Positions 1 to 13,725 of a stretch of 64,000 bases of DNA are shown here, piece by piece. Every line of letters begins with the position of its first letter. Position 1 is the stretch's first letter. Made by a program: the position numbers and the translations under genes. Below the pieces are notes generated by a model that did no database searches, was not told the DNA's origin, and saw only the letters and a program-made list of their open reading frames with translations. The stretch comes from Tillus elongatus (taxonomy: Eukaryota; Arthropoda; Insecta; Coleoptera; Cleridae). The stretch covers positions 113,291,084-113,355,083 of the forward strand of contig OZ023265.1 in NCBI GenBank assembly GCA_964006375.1, written 5' to 3'.

Positions 1-2336
1 TTCCATATAGCCGCCTAGTGACGGCTAAGGTCATGACTGCCTTACGCAGTATTTTTCCAATGTGACCATTCCAGGTTAGCTTAGAGTCCAATACGACCCC
101 AAGATATTTTACCTCCCTGGCGATTGGAACGCTCCTACCGTATAGAGTGAGAGTTCTGTGGCTTTCACACTTCCTCCTCCTCGTAAACGGCACGACGGTT
201 GCCTTCTCGGGGCTCACCCCGAGCCCTTGATCAACCGTCCACCCTTCCACCACTTTCAGTGCAGTCTGCATACGCTCCCACACTGCCTGTGTGACCTTTC
301 CTCGGACTATGATGACAATGTCGTCTGCATAGCCCTGTACCTCATACCCCCCTCCCGAGAGCCTCCCCAGCAGGCCGTCCACGACTAGACACCAGAGCAA
401 GGGAGACAGAACGCTCCCCTGCGGACACCCCGCCGCGACCCCCCCAGCAGAGTCCCTCCCGCGAGTGAGGTGAACACCGCCCTGTCCCTGAGCATGGAAC
501 CGATCCACCTGCAGCAGGTCTCCTCTATTCCACGCTCCCGGGCAGCTGCCAGAACCGATCCGAACGAGGTGTTGCTAAAGGCCCCCTCTATGTCTAGGAA
601 GGCCCCCAGCGCCACCTCCTTGTTCTCCAGCGTATTCTCCAGTTTCAGCACCAGTTGGTGCAGTGCTTTTCTGTTGAGAATCCTGCTCTGTATGCATATT
701 GTCCGCAGTGTAGAGGATATGCTTCCAGTACACCGCCCCTAATGTGCCGGTCGAGCAGTTTTTCCACTGTTTTCAGCAAGAAGGACATGAGACTTATTGG
801 CCTCAGGGCCTTTGCCTGGTCTGTTGGACGCCCAGGTTTAGGAATAAATACAACCCTGGCCAGTCTCCATGCCCTCGGAATGTACCCCAGAGCCAGGCTG
901 GCCCTCATAATGAGGGTAAGCACCGGCGCCAGTATATCTATCCCCTGTTGGAGCATGATGGGCATTATTCCATCAAATCCCGGCGATTTGTATGGCCTAA
1001 AGCTGTTAATGGCCCATCTGATTTTGCTCCAGGTAACCAACTCTTTAGCGACTGTCCAGTCTACTCTAGATGCCCGCCTATAAGGCGCCTTTATTTCTGA
1101 GTGTTCCCAGTCCGGAGGTGATTGGTTTATTATGTTACAGCCGGGGAAGTGCGTCTGGAGTAAAATTTCCATAGTTTCCTCCCCCGAGCTTGTAAAGCCT
1201 CCCGTGGGTGTTCTAAAGGAGCCTATGTTAGTCTGAGGGCCCTTAGACAGGATCTTGTGTAGTCGAGCACTCTCGGACGTGTTTTCCACTTCTTCGCAGT
1301 GCCTCCTCCACGACTCCTTCTTGGCGTCCCTCAGTCTTTTGTTATAGGTCGATAGGGCCTGTCTATATTCATCCCATGCTCCCGACCTTTAGGCCGCGTT
1401 AAACAGCTTACGAACCTGCGTCCTCCTTTGCCTGAGGTCCTCGTTCCACCACGGGACGTTCCTGGTGAACACCCTCATTTTCAGGGGGCAGTTGGCGTTA
1501 TAGGCCGAGGTAATTGCGTCTCGCAAATGGACTGCTGCAATCTCGTGGTCTATTGAATTTTTTATGGTACTCTTAACCCCCCGCAGTTCCACAGCCAGGT
1601 CTGCCCTGTAGGCTTCCCAGTCCGCCTTGCGGGGGTCCCGGTACCATACCGTTTCTCTTTCGACTTTGGCGATTTCAAACCGGATGTATCTGTGGTCTGA
1701 GCTACTCACATCCCCAGACACAGCCCAGCTTTTAACAAAGTCACCCAGAAACTGGGTGGAAACTGTTAGATCTAAAACTTCCTCACGCCGTGTTGTGACG
1801 AAGGTCGGTTTATTACCTCTATTCAATATGTCTAAATTAAATTTCATAAAGAATTGTAAAAGTGCCTCACCCCTAGAGTTTGTGTCCGAGCTACCCCACA
1901 ACTCATGGTACGCATTCGCATCCATGCCGATGATGGTCTGCCATCCACCTGCTCTGCTACCCACCATCAGCTGCTCCAATTCGTTGGGTGGAGGAGGGTC
2001 CGTGCTGTCCCCTGGCAGATAGGCTGACGCGACAGTAATGTCCCTCATCCCATCCGCTCCTCCACATCGAATTTTGATCGTTGCCAGGTCCCTGGAACAG
2101 AAATTCATTAGAGGGAGAAACTCTATCCCTTCCCTGACAAAAATGCAGGCCCTCGGGTTCTCGCTGGATCTGCTGTAGATGAGCTTTCCAGTAGCTCCGC
2201 CGAGTCCCTTCATCTCTCCTTTATAGGAGTACGGTTCCTGGATGAGGGCCACATCCGTGTTCCTCAGAGCCATTAGTAGTCCGGCCATGGCTGCCCTACT
2301 GTGTTGGAGGTTGACCTGAAGGAACCTAAGTCCCAT
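1..2336 (-). pseudogene. LINE ORF2: APE endonuclease + reverse transcriptase, broken
   Basis: The first 315 codons (2336-1389) are an exonuclease-endonuclease-phosphatase domain. They begin with a 'RFLQVNLQHSRAA'-type start and include 'ALIQEPY', 'GMDANAYHELWG' and 'SSDHRYI' motifs, the expected metal and catalytic segments. A TAA at 1391-1389 interrupts the frame, which then continues in phase through 1289-645 with RT motifs ('YKSPGFDGI', 'RPISLMSF'). Frame changes occur near 650-690 and near 430-450. The catalytic YADD box is encoded at 331-320. The protein would nick target DNA and prime reverse transcription there. The stop plus two frameshifts rule out function. The 3' part is outside the window. 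Confidence 0.88.
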
Positions 2337-3483
2337 TAACCCTTAGTTGCTTCCCCAGTGGGCGGAAGCTAACCCTTCCCATGCCCCAGAATGCCTTGAA
2401 GGAGGTTCCTTCAAGGGCTCTGTAAGATGTCGGGTCGATCGAGAAGGCGAGCGTCTGTCCTTTCTCCTCTGCCTTCCTGCTTAGAACCGACCAGTGTTGC
2501 GTCCCCAGTTCAGGGTTCTGGATCTTAAGTCTGCTGATCACCGTCTCCTGCGGGACGGTGTCAAGGATCCGTACGAGGACCTTGCGTCTCTTTGGGAGTT
2601 CCTTGGGCTCGACGGCTGTCAAGTCCGCCCCCTCCCAAATCTGACCGAGGCCCCCGATCGTTTTCCGCAGCCAGTCCCGCGACTGCGGGCCGGCACAGGT
2701 TGTCCAGAGGATGCCCCCCGTCAGGCGCGTCCGGTGGAACTGAGGCGGGCTCTCCCCTTCCTGAAGAGAGTCCACCGCAGCTACCACCGCAGCCTGGATC
2801 AGGTCCGCCTTCCCCTGGTCTAGCGTGACCTCAGGATGGCGTCTGTCAATCACCGCCATCCCGAGGCCCTCCGCAGCCTCCCTGTAAGAGCCAGTCTGCG
2901 CCGGTGTTCCGGCCTTGGTTCCTTTGGGAGGTCTATCTGTAGTAGGCGTGCTAGAGCCAGAGCGCGGCGTCTTCCGACTCGCACTCTCCTCTTGCGCCTG
3001 TACAGGCACCCTGGCCCTTTTGGAACGTCTGTCTGTAGTGGGCGTGCTAGAGTTCGAGCGCTTCCTCTTCTGACCCGCACTCCCCTATTGCGCCTTTATA
3101 GGTTTCTAGACCGTCCAGGTCCCGGCCGCCATTTTTTGCGCCCTCCGGAGCTTCTTTCTTTGCGCCCCGGAAAGACGCTTGGACTGCCGGGGCAGTCCCT
3201 CTACTCTAACCGTAGAGTCCTCACTGGTGGAGGGGCCCCCGGAGTCCGCGGAGCTCGCCGCCCTCCGGTGGGACCCAGCCTCCTGCTTGGGTGTCGGGGA
3301 CAGGTCTCTGGCCGAAGCTACCCCCTGATCCCCCGTATCTACGCCGGTCGTGGGACCTCCAGAGTCCGCTGCCGCCCCCTGGGTCGTCTCCGTTTCCGGG
3401 ATAGACTCAAGTCTTAAGTCTGTAGCCGGAGCCACTCCTCGAGCCTCATTGGTTTTGGTTTTGTATGTGTTTATTATCTTCAT
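2326..3483 (-). pseudogene. LINE ORF1 (gag-like), frameshifted
   Basis: Frame 3483-3106 starts with ATG and runs into a stop. The remainder reads from about 3080 down to 2326 in another frame, so at least one frameshift is needed. The N-terminal half is low-complexity and rich in Ser, Gly, Thr and basic residues. It includes an imperfect duplication of about 75-90 bp (roughly 2925-3005 and 3010-3090) that repeats an STPTTDR-like segment. The C-terminal 200 residues are globular, rich in charged residues, and resemble the nucleic-acid-binding half of LINE ORF1 proteins. No CCHC knuckle was seen before the stop. The likely role is RNA binding in the retrotransposition particle, inferred from position alone. 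Confidence 0.7.
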
Positions 3484-3814
3484 GTTGTTCCCACGAGAAT
3501 GGGGGAAATACTGTCCACACCATCAGAACCCCCTGTGTGGTGCAAGGCGGGTTACTCTGGAGGGTTGCCTGGTACTCCAGAGGTTCCGTTCACGACACCA
3601 TCGCCCTGGTGCCATCCATCCATAGGCACGGGTCACGTGACACCGTAGATTGGGGGAGTTTAGTTCGACCTCCTTGTCTAGATCCGTCATGTTTGGTTAT
3701 TAGCAGGGTCACCTCGTGCAGGATGAGGATTTTTACCGCGCATGACGGTCTTGGGGAAAGCTTCATCGGGAGTTTATGTTGTTATTTCCACTTCCTCAGC
3801 TTGCCCCCTGAATG
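3484..3814 (-). other. Probable LINE 5' UTR
   Basis: GC-richer sequence continues upstream of ORF1 to about 3760-3800, then gives way to a SINE fragment. It contains a short minus-strand ATG frame (about 3690) but no recognised domain. Inferred to be the element's 5' UTR from composition and position. Confidence 0.45.
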
Positions 3815-3913
3815 TTACAGTTTGTACTGAAAAAGTGAAAGGAGTACCCTGGGATCGAACCGAGTACCCTTCGGTTCAGAGGCACACGTTCTTGCCCCAG
3901 AACCACCGAGGCT
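3815..3913 (-). mobile_element. tRNA-derived SINE, head fragment
   Basis: Reverse complement of the conserved SINE head. A-box-like TGGTTCAGTGG is degraded here, followed by a GGTTCGAT B box and the Glu/Ser-like tRNA relic. Only the first 100 bp are present, so it is truncated at the LINE boundary. The same head occurs at 4658-5013, 37862-38200, 54144-54496 and 55318-55680. Confidence 0.7.
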
Positions 3914-4223
3914 CTAAGAATTAACATTAAAAAGTGATTTGAAAGAAACCGTCAAAGTTTTTTTTTCAAATAGAAACCCCATATTTTTATAATTTTATCT
4001 TATACAGCATTAAAAAAGAGTTGAACACTGTGTAAGGTTGTCAATGCCAAAAATTTGTAGTCTTCGAAATATTGGCAGTTTAACATTTTTGTATTCTAAA
4101 AATGTTTACGGCTTCAAGTTTTGTCATTACCCAGCCATGACCCCGACGCGCGTTAAAAGAAAACTATCGAGCACTATAGAAACGTCACTAATTGTTGTCA
4201 TTTAACAATTATTAATTAAAATC

Positions 4224-5060
4224 ATGCCGCGGCGACTGAATTATATACACGAAGGTTTTTTAGATTTGATTATTATCTATGGGGAATTAAAAGTTTTATC
4301 AAGAACATGCCAGATATTTGCCGATAGATAAACAGAAACCGTCCCGGAAATGTGTTCGGAGAATAATAGAAAATTGCAGAAGTTTTGGCACCGTTAACGC
4401 AGAAATGCAAACAGCATTTGATGACAAGTGGATCGCCAACAATGGGCCTTTCGTATGGCCTCCCCGTTCTCCTTATTTGACTGTGATAGATTACTTTATA
4501 TGGGGAACGGTAAAAAAACATGGTTTATTCCAAACCATTAACAACCAAGGAGGACTGTATGGTACGCGTAAGGGGAGCGTTCGAAAGCATATCTCCAAGT
4601 TTAACAGCGGCCACACAAGAAGAACTTACTTGGATATGCCAAAAATGTTTGGAAGTTGTGTGGGTTTTTATTTCTTTAACTTCGGCCTATTTACGCGACT
4701 ATGGCCAATCACCGATGCCAGGGAGTAGTCTCACCTCCCTATCCTGTAAATTGTGCCGAACCCCTGCCTTTCTGTATGGAGGGTAGGGATTTTTAACGTG
4801 CCCAACATCGCATGGACACGGAACTGATGGCTTCACGCCACCTCCGAAGGGCGGAACGTGCAGATATTCAAATTGCTCAAATACAATGCCACAACCTCGG
4901 TTTATGTTAAGGTTACAGTATGTACTGAAAAAGTAAAATTTGTATCCTGAGTTCGAACCCAGTACCCTTCGGTTCAGAGGCACACGTTCTTACCACTGAA
5001 CCACCGAGGCTTTAATGTTTGAAAGTTCAGGGTGGAAATTTTGAACATTTATTAAAATAA
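4224..5060 (+). pseudogene. Mariner-like transposase, interrupted by SINE
   Basis: ATG at 4224 opens an 'RRLNYI..LII.YGE' segment like the DUF4817 helix-turn-helix region found at the start of many insect mariner-type transposases. Further on, 4390-4560 encodes 'WPPRSPYLTVIDYFIWG', the signature around the third catalytic acidic residue of Tc1/mariner transposases. The C-terminus 'GGNFEHLLK' followed by TAA at 5058-5060 matches the usual GGHFEHLL ending. The frame is broken by several stops, the D1 and D2 regions are deleted, and a SINE splits it at 4658-5013. It cannot make an active enzyme. Confidence 0.8.
4658..5013 (-). mobile_element. Full-length tRNA-derived SINE with 14-bp target duplication
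   Basis: Read on the minus strand, it starts with a tRNA-like head (TGGTTCAGTGG A box, GGTTCGAAC B box), continues with a conserved ~250-bp body and ends in an A-rich tail (AAAGAAATAAAAA). It is flanked by AATGTTTGGAAGTT (4644-4657) and AATGTTTGAAAGTT (5014-5027), a 14-bp duplication with one mismatch. The insertion point lies inside the mariner transposase, so the SINE is younger than that element. Target-primed mobilisation by a LINE is inferred. Confidence 0.88.
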
Positions 5061-5149
5061 GTTCTTTCCCTCTGTAGGTATGGTTTTCTTTTAGTAGGAT
5101 AAATTGGTCTTCTATGTATCAATTCTTGCCTTAACGGTGCCCAAACTTC

Positions 5150-5314
5150 TATAATTTTCTATTATTCACCGAACACAGTTCCGTGACGGTTTCTGTTTAT
5201 CTGGATATCTATTAGCAAATATCTGGCATAGTCTTTATAAAACTTTATTACATCCCCATAGATAATAAGCAAATTTAAATAATCTTCGTTTGTATAATTC
5301 AGTCGCCCCGGCAT
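5150..5314 (-). pseudogene. Second, inverted copy of mariner transposase N-terminus
   Basis: Minus-strand ATG at 5314-5312 starts a 'RLNYTNEDYLNLLIIYGD' reading, the same N-terminal DUF4817-like segment as at 4224 but on the opposite strand. It has diverged and soon hits a stop. It forms the right arm of the inverted structure. Confidence 0.7.
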
Positions 5315-5601
5315 GATTTTAACTACTAATTGTCAAATGACAACAACAAGTGCGTTTCTATAGTGCTCGATTATTTGTTTAACGCGCGTCGCCGTCATGT
5401 CTGACTAACGATAAAACTTAAAGCCGTATAACATTTTTACAATATAAAAATGTTAAATTGACAATATTTCGAAAGCTACAAAATTTTGGCATAGACAACC
5501 CTACACAGAGTTCCCCTCTTTATTAATGCTGAACAAGATAAAATTTTAAAAATAAGGGGTTTCCATTTGAAAAAAACTTCTGACGATTTTTTCAAATGAA
5601 T

Positions 5602-6698
<1,097 letters not shown>

Positions 6699-6786
<88 letters not shown>
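6699..6786. repeat. (TA)n microsatellite
   Basis: About 88 bp of pure TA at the 5' edge of the Penelope insertion. Confidence 0.97.
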
Positions 6787-6788
<2 letters not shown>

Positions 6789-6851
6789 ATTAAATTTAAT
6801 GTGAGACATGCTTGGTTCTCGGGTTAGGTCAGGTCAGGTCAGGTCACCCGA

Positions 6852-7328
6852 ACTTACGTAGGACAAACAAACAGACGCATCCACAATAGAATATACGAAC
6901 ACACCCTCGCAGTTAGAAAATCCGACCCCTCATCGGCACTGGCCATGCATCATGTTCATACAGGGCACAAAATAGACTTCAATAATGCCAAAACAATAGC
7001 ACCGGTTTACAATTTCAAAACGAGAATTATCCGCGAAGCAATCGAGATTGAAAAACGTCCCGATTGTTTAAATAAGAGAGATGATGGTCTTCGCCTTCCG
7101 ACTACTTGGAAACCTATTATATCTTCTTTACAAACACACAAAAATGCAATAAATTCCACAGGCAATTTTATTGCATCATTATCTGCTTCAACAAATGCCG
7201 GTGACCCTCTTAATCCTCCTCTAAATACCGTGACCAACTTAATTGACGGTGACCCCACTACTTTCACTGATGACGCAACAGGTAGACGGAACGACATATA
7301 TAAGACAAGACTTGCAACGAACTACTAG
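6852..7328 (+). pseudogene. Penelope GIY-YIG endonuclease, C-terminal fragment
   Basis: Open in one frame from about 6852 to TAG at 7326-7328. It begins at 'TYVGQTNRRI..RIYEH', the second half of a GIY-YIG endonuclease core, and continues with 'SALAMHHVHTGHKIDF..AK' and 'REAIEIEKRP', wording typical of Penelope-like proteins. The first GIY half and the RT domain are absent because the element is 5'-truncated. In a complete element the domain nicks target DNA for reverse transcription. The remaining frame is intact, so it is younger than most relics here. Confidence 0.85.
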
Positions 7329-7440
7329 ATCTCTCTGAGGCCTAGGGTTGAACACACTGAGACCTCACAGACAATCTCCGGCGAGATTTGGGGAGTAGGC
7401 AGATTGAGGCCACGTAATCGAGCTACAACAACCCAACCCA

Positions 7441-7790
7441 CCTTTATCCACCGCTCTAAGGAGTAGGCAGATTGAGGCCTTAGAGTGTCCTTACATATTT
7501 CCTTTATCTACCTTTTGTCCACAACTCTTAGGAGTAGGCAGATTGAGGCCTTAGAGTGTCCTTACATATTTCCTTTACCCACCTTTGTCCACCACTCTCA
7601 GGAGTAGGCAGATTGAGGCCTTAGAGTGTCCTTACATATTTCCTTTACCCACCTTTGTCCACCACTCTAAGGAGTAGGCAGATTGAGGCCTTAGAGTGTC
7701 CTTACATATTTCCTTTACCCAGCTTTGTCCATCACTCTAAGGAGTAGGCAGATTGAGGCCTTAGAGTGTCCTTACATATTTCCTTTACCT
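7441..7790 (+). repeat. 70-bp tandem array in Penelope 3' region (5 units)
   Basis: Five units, with GAGTAGGCAGATTGAGGCC starting at 7461, 7532, 7602, 7672 and 7742 (period 70, one 71). The same array, also five units, occurs at 11787-12136. Confidence 0.95.
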
Positions 7791-7791
7791 C

Positions 7792-7828
7792 TTGAAAATG
7801 GCTCCAAAACAGGAGCCGAAACGTCGAG
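7792..7828 (+). ncRNA. Hammerhead-ribozyme-like motif, degenerate
   Basis: Box TTGAAAA (expected CTGANGA), one extra base, stem GGCTCC/GGAGCC with loop AAAACA, then GAAACGTCGAG. Penelope-like elements are known to carry small hammerhead motifs near their ends. Here the first box has lost its consensus and a base intervenes before the stem, so activity is doubtful. The same motif is at 12137-12173. Confidence 0.35.
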
Positions 7829-7872
7829 TTTCCATAAATTCTGGACGCGGTTTAACCCGAGAACCAAGCATG

Positions 7873-9480
<1,608 letters not shown>

Positions 9481-9629
9481 TTGATTAAAATACTCACAAA
9501 ATGGCGGAAGTTTCGAAAGTACCGAAAATTGAAAAAAAGTTTGTTATCTTAAATAAATTGTCCAAGTTTTTTAATTACCTCTACATCGTCACAACGTGTG
9601 GCAGAATCGCATCCGCGACAATAATTTCG

Positions 9630-9860
9630 ACATTTTTTTTGCTTAAACTGGGGGGGGGAGTCAGAAAACATACAGAAAATTTGATTCTGGAACGATTTTG
9701 TTGCCTGTCTGTGGGTCGGTCGGTCGGTTTGTAGGCCTGTATCTCTGTCTGTTGGTAGACGCAATGACTTTCGAACAAATTGAGATATTATCTTAAAATG
9801 TGGTACACAGTAAACACCAAACAAACAAACGGCTCAGGTTGTTTTTGGGTAAAATCTCTC
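9630..9860 (+). repeat. GACA/GGTC-rich interspersed repeat
   Basis: Shared wording: GAGTCAGAAAACATACAGAAAA, TTGATTCTGGAAC, a CTGTCTGT/GGTCGGTCGG cluster, then CTTTCGAACAAATTGAGAT. Related copies lie at 10075-10330 (+), 18130-18440 (-), 38690-39090 (-) and 39190-39390 (-). Confidence 0.75.
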
Positions 9861-10074
9861 CACAGAGTAGTGGACGAATGGGGGTGATTTGGTGAAAATT
9901 GATATTTTTTCGTTAAAACTCGAGTAATATAACGTTTTCAGGTTCGCTTATTAGAAAACTTTCAATTTCATCACATATCTGGTATTCTGTGCTGAAATTA
10001 AATTAGCGGTTATATGTATGGGGGTGGAATATCGGTAATAGAAATTTAGATTTTTTTTTGCTAAAACGACATAA

Positions 10075-10330
10075 AAAGTCTCAAAACATATAGAAAACTT
10101 GATTCTGGAACAAACATTTTTTCTCTGTCTGTCTGTTAGTACGCGTAATAACTTTCGAATGAATTGAGATCATCCTCAAGTTTGGTATCCAATTAGCACA
10201 CGACAAAGAAACGCTTTGAATGGTTTTTAGGTAAGATCGTTTCAGGGATAAGGGGATGAGGGGTGATTTGGTGAAAATTAATATTCTTTTATTAAAACTT
10301 GTGTAATATAACGTTCCAAAGTTTATGAGT
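10075..10330 (+). repeat. GACA/GGTC-rich interspersed repeat
   Basis: Second direct copy: GTCTCAAAACATATAGAAAAC, TTGATTCTGGAAC, CTGTCTGTCTG, CTTTCGAATGAATTGAGATC. Short internal frames are not coding. Confidence 0.75.
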
Positions 10331-11325
10331 ACAGAAATAATAATATTTTTCTTTGTGGTGAAGCGATGGACCCTAAATTCGTTTGATGAAATGTCTTCCT
10401 CGGGAGAGTAAATTATCACAGCTATGTGGAAGTTATGATTCAATTTGCAGCACTATTCTTGTATGATTCTATGTTGAATTTTAGATTGACATTATGGGAC
10501 ATATTACTAACCTAATACGTCAACTTTGGGAGACAAAACTTGTGTTGTGTCAAAACTTACAAAAATACTGTGAAGAACATTTATAAGAGTGTAACTAACA
10601 AAGATAGAACAACACAATGTTGGCAGTGGGCAGCAAAATGTCTAGGTTTATTTTGTTTAATTGAATTTTGAAAATCGTTCACAGGGCGGACTGAAAGAAA
10701 ATTGATTCAGCTCAAGACACCCTATAATTAACGTAAACAATTTTTTTCTTGTATCTTGCATAATAGCAATTGTATTTAGCTTTACCGTAGAAATGCGTCA
10801 TCCTGTATACATAAAATTTAACCCTGATATGGATTACAGGGAGCCTAGTTTGCACTCATTTGAAGAAATCATTTTAAAATGCAAAAGTCGCCGTCTCCTC
10901 ACTAACGAATTTTTTCTACGAAACTTAGCTAAAAATTATAGACCGTTAAACCATAAACTTAACCAAAACTACTGCCAAAGCGTCAGAGAAAGGGTCTATT
11001 TGAAATGAATTTTCTAAAAACATTTTAGCAAAATGAAGTATAAATTCGGTTGAAGCTGAAACTTAAGGGTTGCAGAACACACTTTCTTTACAGAACCCGA
11101 ATTTGTTTCAGGTTCTTTGCCTAAATGTTGCCAATTTTGCCGTTTAAAATCGCAAATTTGATGTTTTGAGAAAAACTCCAAAATTGTTTTTTCAAATGTC
11201 TATCTTTTGTCTTTAAACCTATTGACGTGAATTTTGGTACATGGTTCACTCTATATAACACAAACACGGGTACCAAATTTGGTTGCACTTAAATTGTTAT
11301 TTCCGAAGATTTTTTCCAAAGAAAA
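10331..11325. repeat. Interspersed repeat, no gene
   Basis: Parts of this stretch (10780-11010 and 11090-11180) match, inverted, the 656-bp duplicated unit at 19744-20930: for example TTCTTTGCCTAAATGTTGCC here against GGCAACATTTAGGCAAAGAA there. The short frame at 10793-11008 has no recognisable domain and is probably non-coding. Confidence 0.6.
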
Positions 11326-11672
11326 GTCTAGGCGCAGCAAGTGCGTCATGTTACTGAATTTTTATAGAAATGATTCGACTCCAAACTTTTTTCTTAATCA
11401 AATGTCTATATCTTTTTTCTTGTAACGTAGAAACCTAAATTTTTGTGTATAGTTGACTTTTTTATAACGTAAGCCTACGTGCCAAATGTGGTTACAATAG
11501 CTTTGTTACGTTCTACAAATTTTCCCGAAAGTAAAAAATTTCTGGAAAACCTAGTCCGATATTCCTGGCTAACGAATCTATCCAAGACACTTACAAAAGG
11601 AAAGCACCTGCCAAATTTAATCAATAACGGCCTATTATTTTTGGAGTTACAGGTGTGATTCTTATATAGATC
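11326..11672 (+). repeat. Interspersed repeat, second copy of duplicated block
   Basis: Matches 6405-6698 (GTCTAGGCGC start, 'TTAATCAAATGTCTATA', 'TTACAAAAGGAAAG'). It is followed directly by a Penelope 3' region. Confidence 0.7.
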
Positions 11673-11786
11673 TGATCTCTCTGAGGCCTAGGGTTGAACA
11701 CACTGAGACCTCACAGACGATCTCCGGCGAGATTTGGGGAGTAGGCAGATTGAGGCCCCGTAATCGAGCTACAACAACCCAACCTA

Positions 11787-12136
11787 CCTTTATCCACCGC
11801 TCTAAGGAGTAGGCAGATTGAGGCCTTAGAGTATCCTTACATATTTCCTTTACCTACCTTTGTCCACCACTCTAAGGAGTAGGCAGATTGAGGCCTTAGA
11901 GTGTCCTTACATATTTCCTTTACATACCTTTGTCCACCACTCTAAGGAGTAGGCAGATTGAGGCCTTAGAGTGTCCTTACATATTTCCTTTACCCACCTT
12001 TGTCCACCACTCTAAGGAGTAGGCAGATTGAGGCCTTAGAGTGTCCTTACATACTTCCTTTACCCACCTTTGTCCATCACTCTAAGGAGTAGGCAGATTG
12101 AGGCCTTAGAGTGTCCTTACATATTTCCTTTACCTC
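11787..12136 (+). repeat. 70-bp tandem array (5 units), second array
   Basis: GAGTAGGCAGATTGAGGCC starts at 11807, 11877, 11947, 12017 and 12087, an exact 70-bp period. Unit number equals that of the first array. Confidence 0.95.
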
Positions 12137-12173
12137 TTGAAAATGGCTCCAAAACAGGAGCCGAAACGTCGAG
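12137..12173 (+). ncRNA. Hammerhead-ribozyme-like motif, degenerate
   Basis: Identical in layout to 7792-7828: TTGAAAA box, GGCTCC/GGAGCC stem, GAAACGTC. Same caveats. Confidence 0.35.
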
Positions 12174-12217
12174 TTTCCATAAATTCTGGACGCGGTTTAA
12201 CCCGAGAACCAAGCATG

Positions 12218-13725
<1,508 letters not shown>

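Larger units (their letters stand above)
1..3483 (-). mobile_element. LOA/R1-like non-LTR retrotransposon, 3' end beyond window
   Basis: Two consecutive minus-strand reading frames have the layout of a Jockey-superfamily LINE. ORF1 is basic and proline/serine-rich. ORF2 has an apurinic endonuclease followed by reverse transcriptase. The ORF1 stop and the ORF2 ATG overlap by 11 bases (2326-2336), which suggests termination-reinitiation. The RT continues to base 1, so the C-terminal domain, 3' UTR and tail lie outside. GC content is clearly above the surrounding AT-rich DNA. Frameshifts and a stop in ORF2 make this copy dead. The clade (LOA or R1) is judged from the endonuclease start and RT wording and is less certain than the order of element. 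Confidence 0.9.
3933..5601 (+). mobile_element. Rearranged Tc1/mariner (DUF4817-type) element with ~460-bp inverted arms
   Basis: Bases 3933-4405 recur, inverted and roughly 80% alike, at 5147-5601. Each arm carries the upstream flank plus the first ~60 codons of a transposase. The middle holds the C-terminal transposase and a nested SINE. A normal mariner has its transposase start at one end only, so this copy is either two head-to-head copies with a deletion or a fold-back derivative. The whole locus could fold into a long hairpin. Confidence 0.75.

Noticed and set aside
2494..3417. Plus-strand Arg/Pro/Ser-rich frames opposite LINE ORF1
   Set aside because: Shadows of the minus-strand ORF1 in GC-rich DNA.
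7441..7790. CRISPR-like array (five regular repeats)
   Set aside because: The 70-bp units are contiguous without unique spacers and lie in a Penelope 3' region of a eukaryote.
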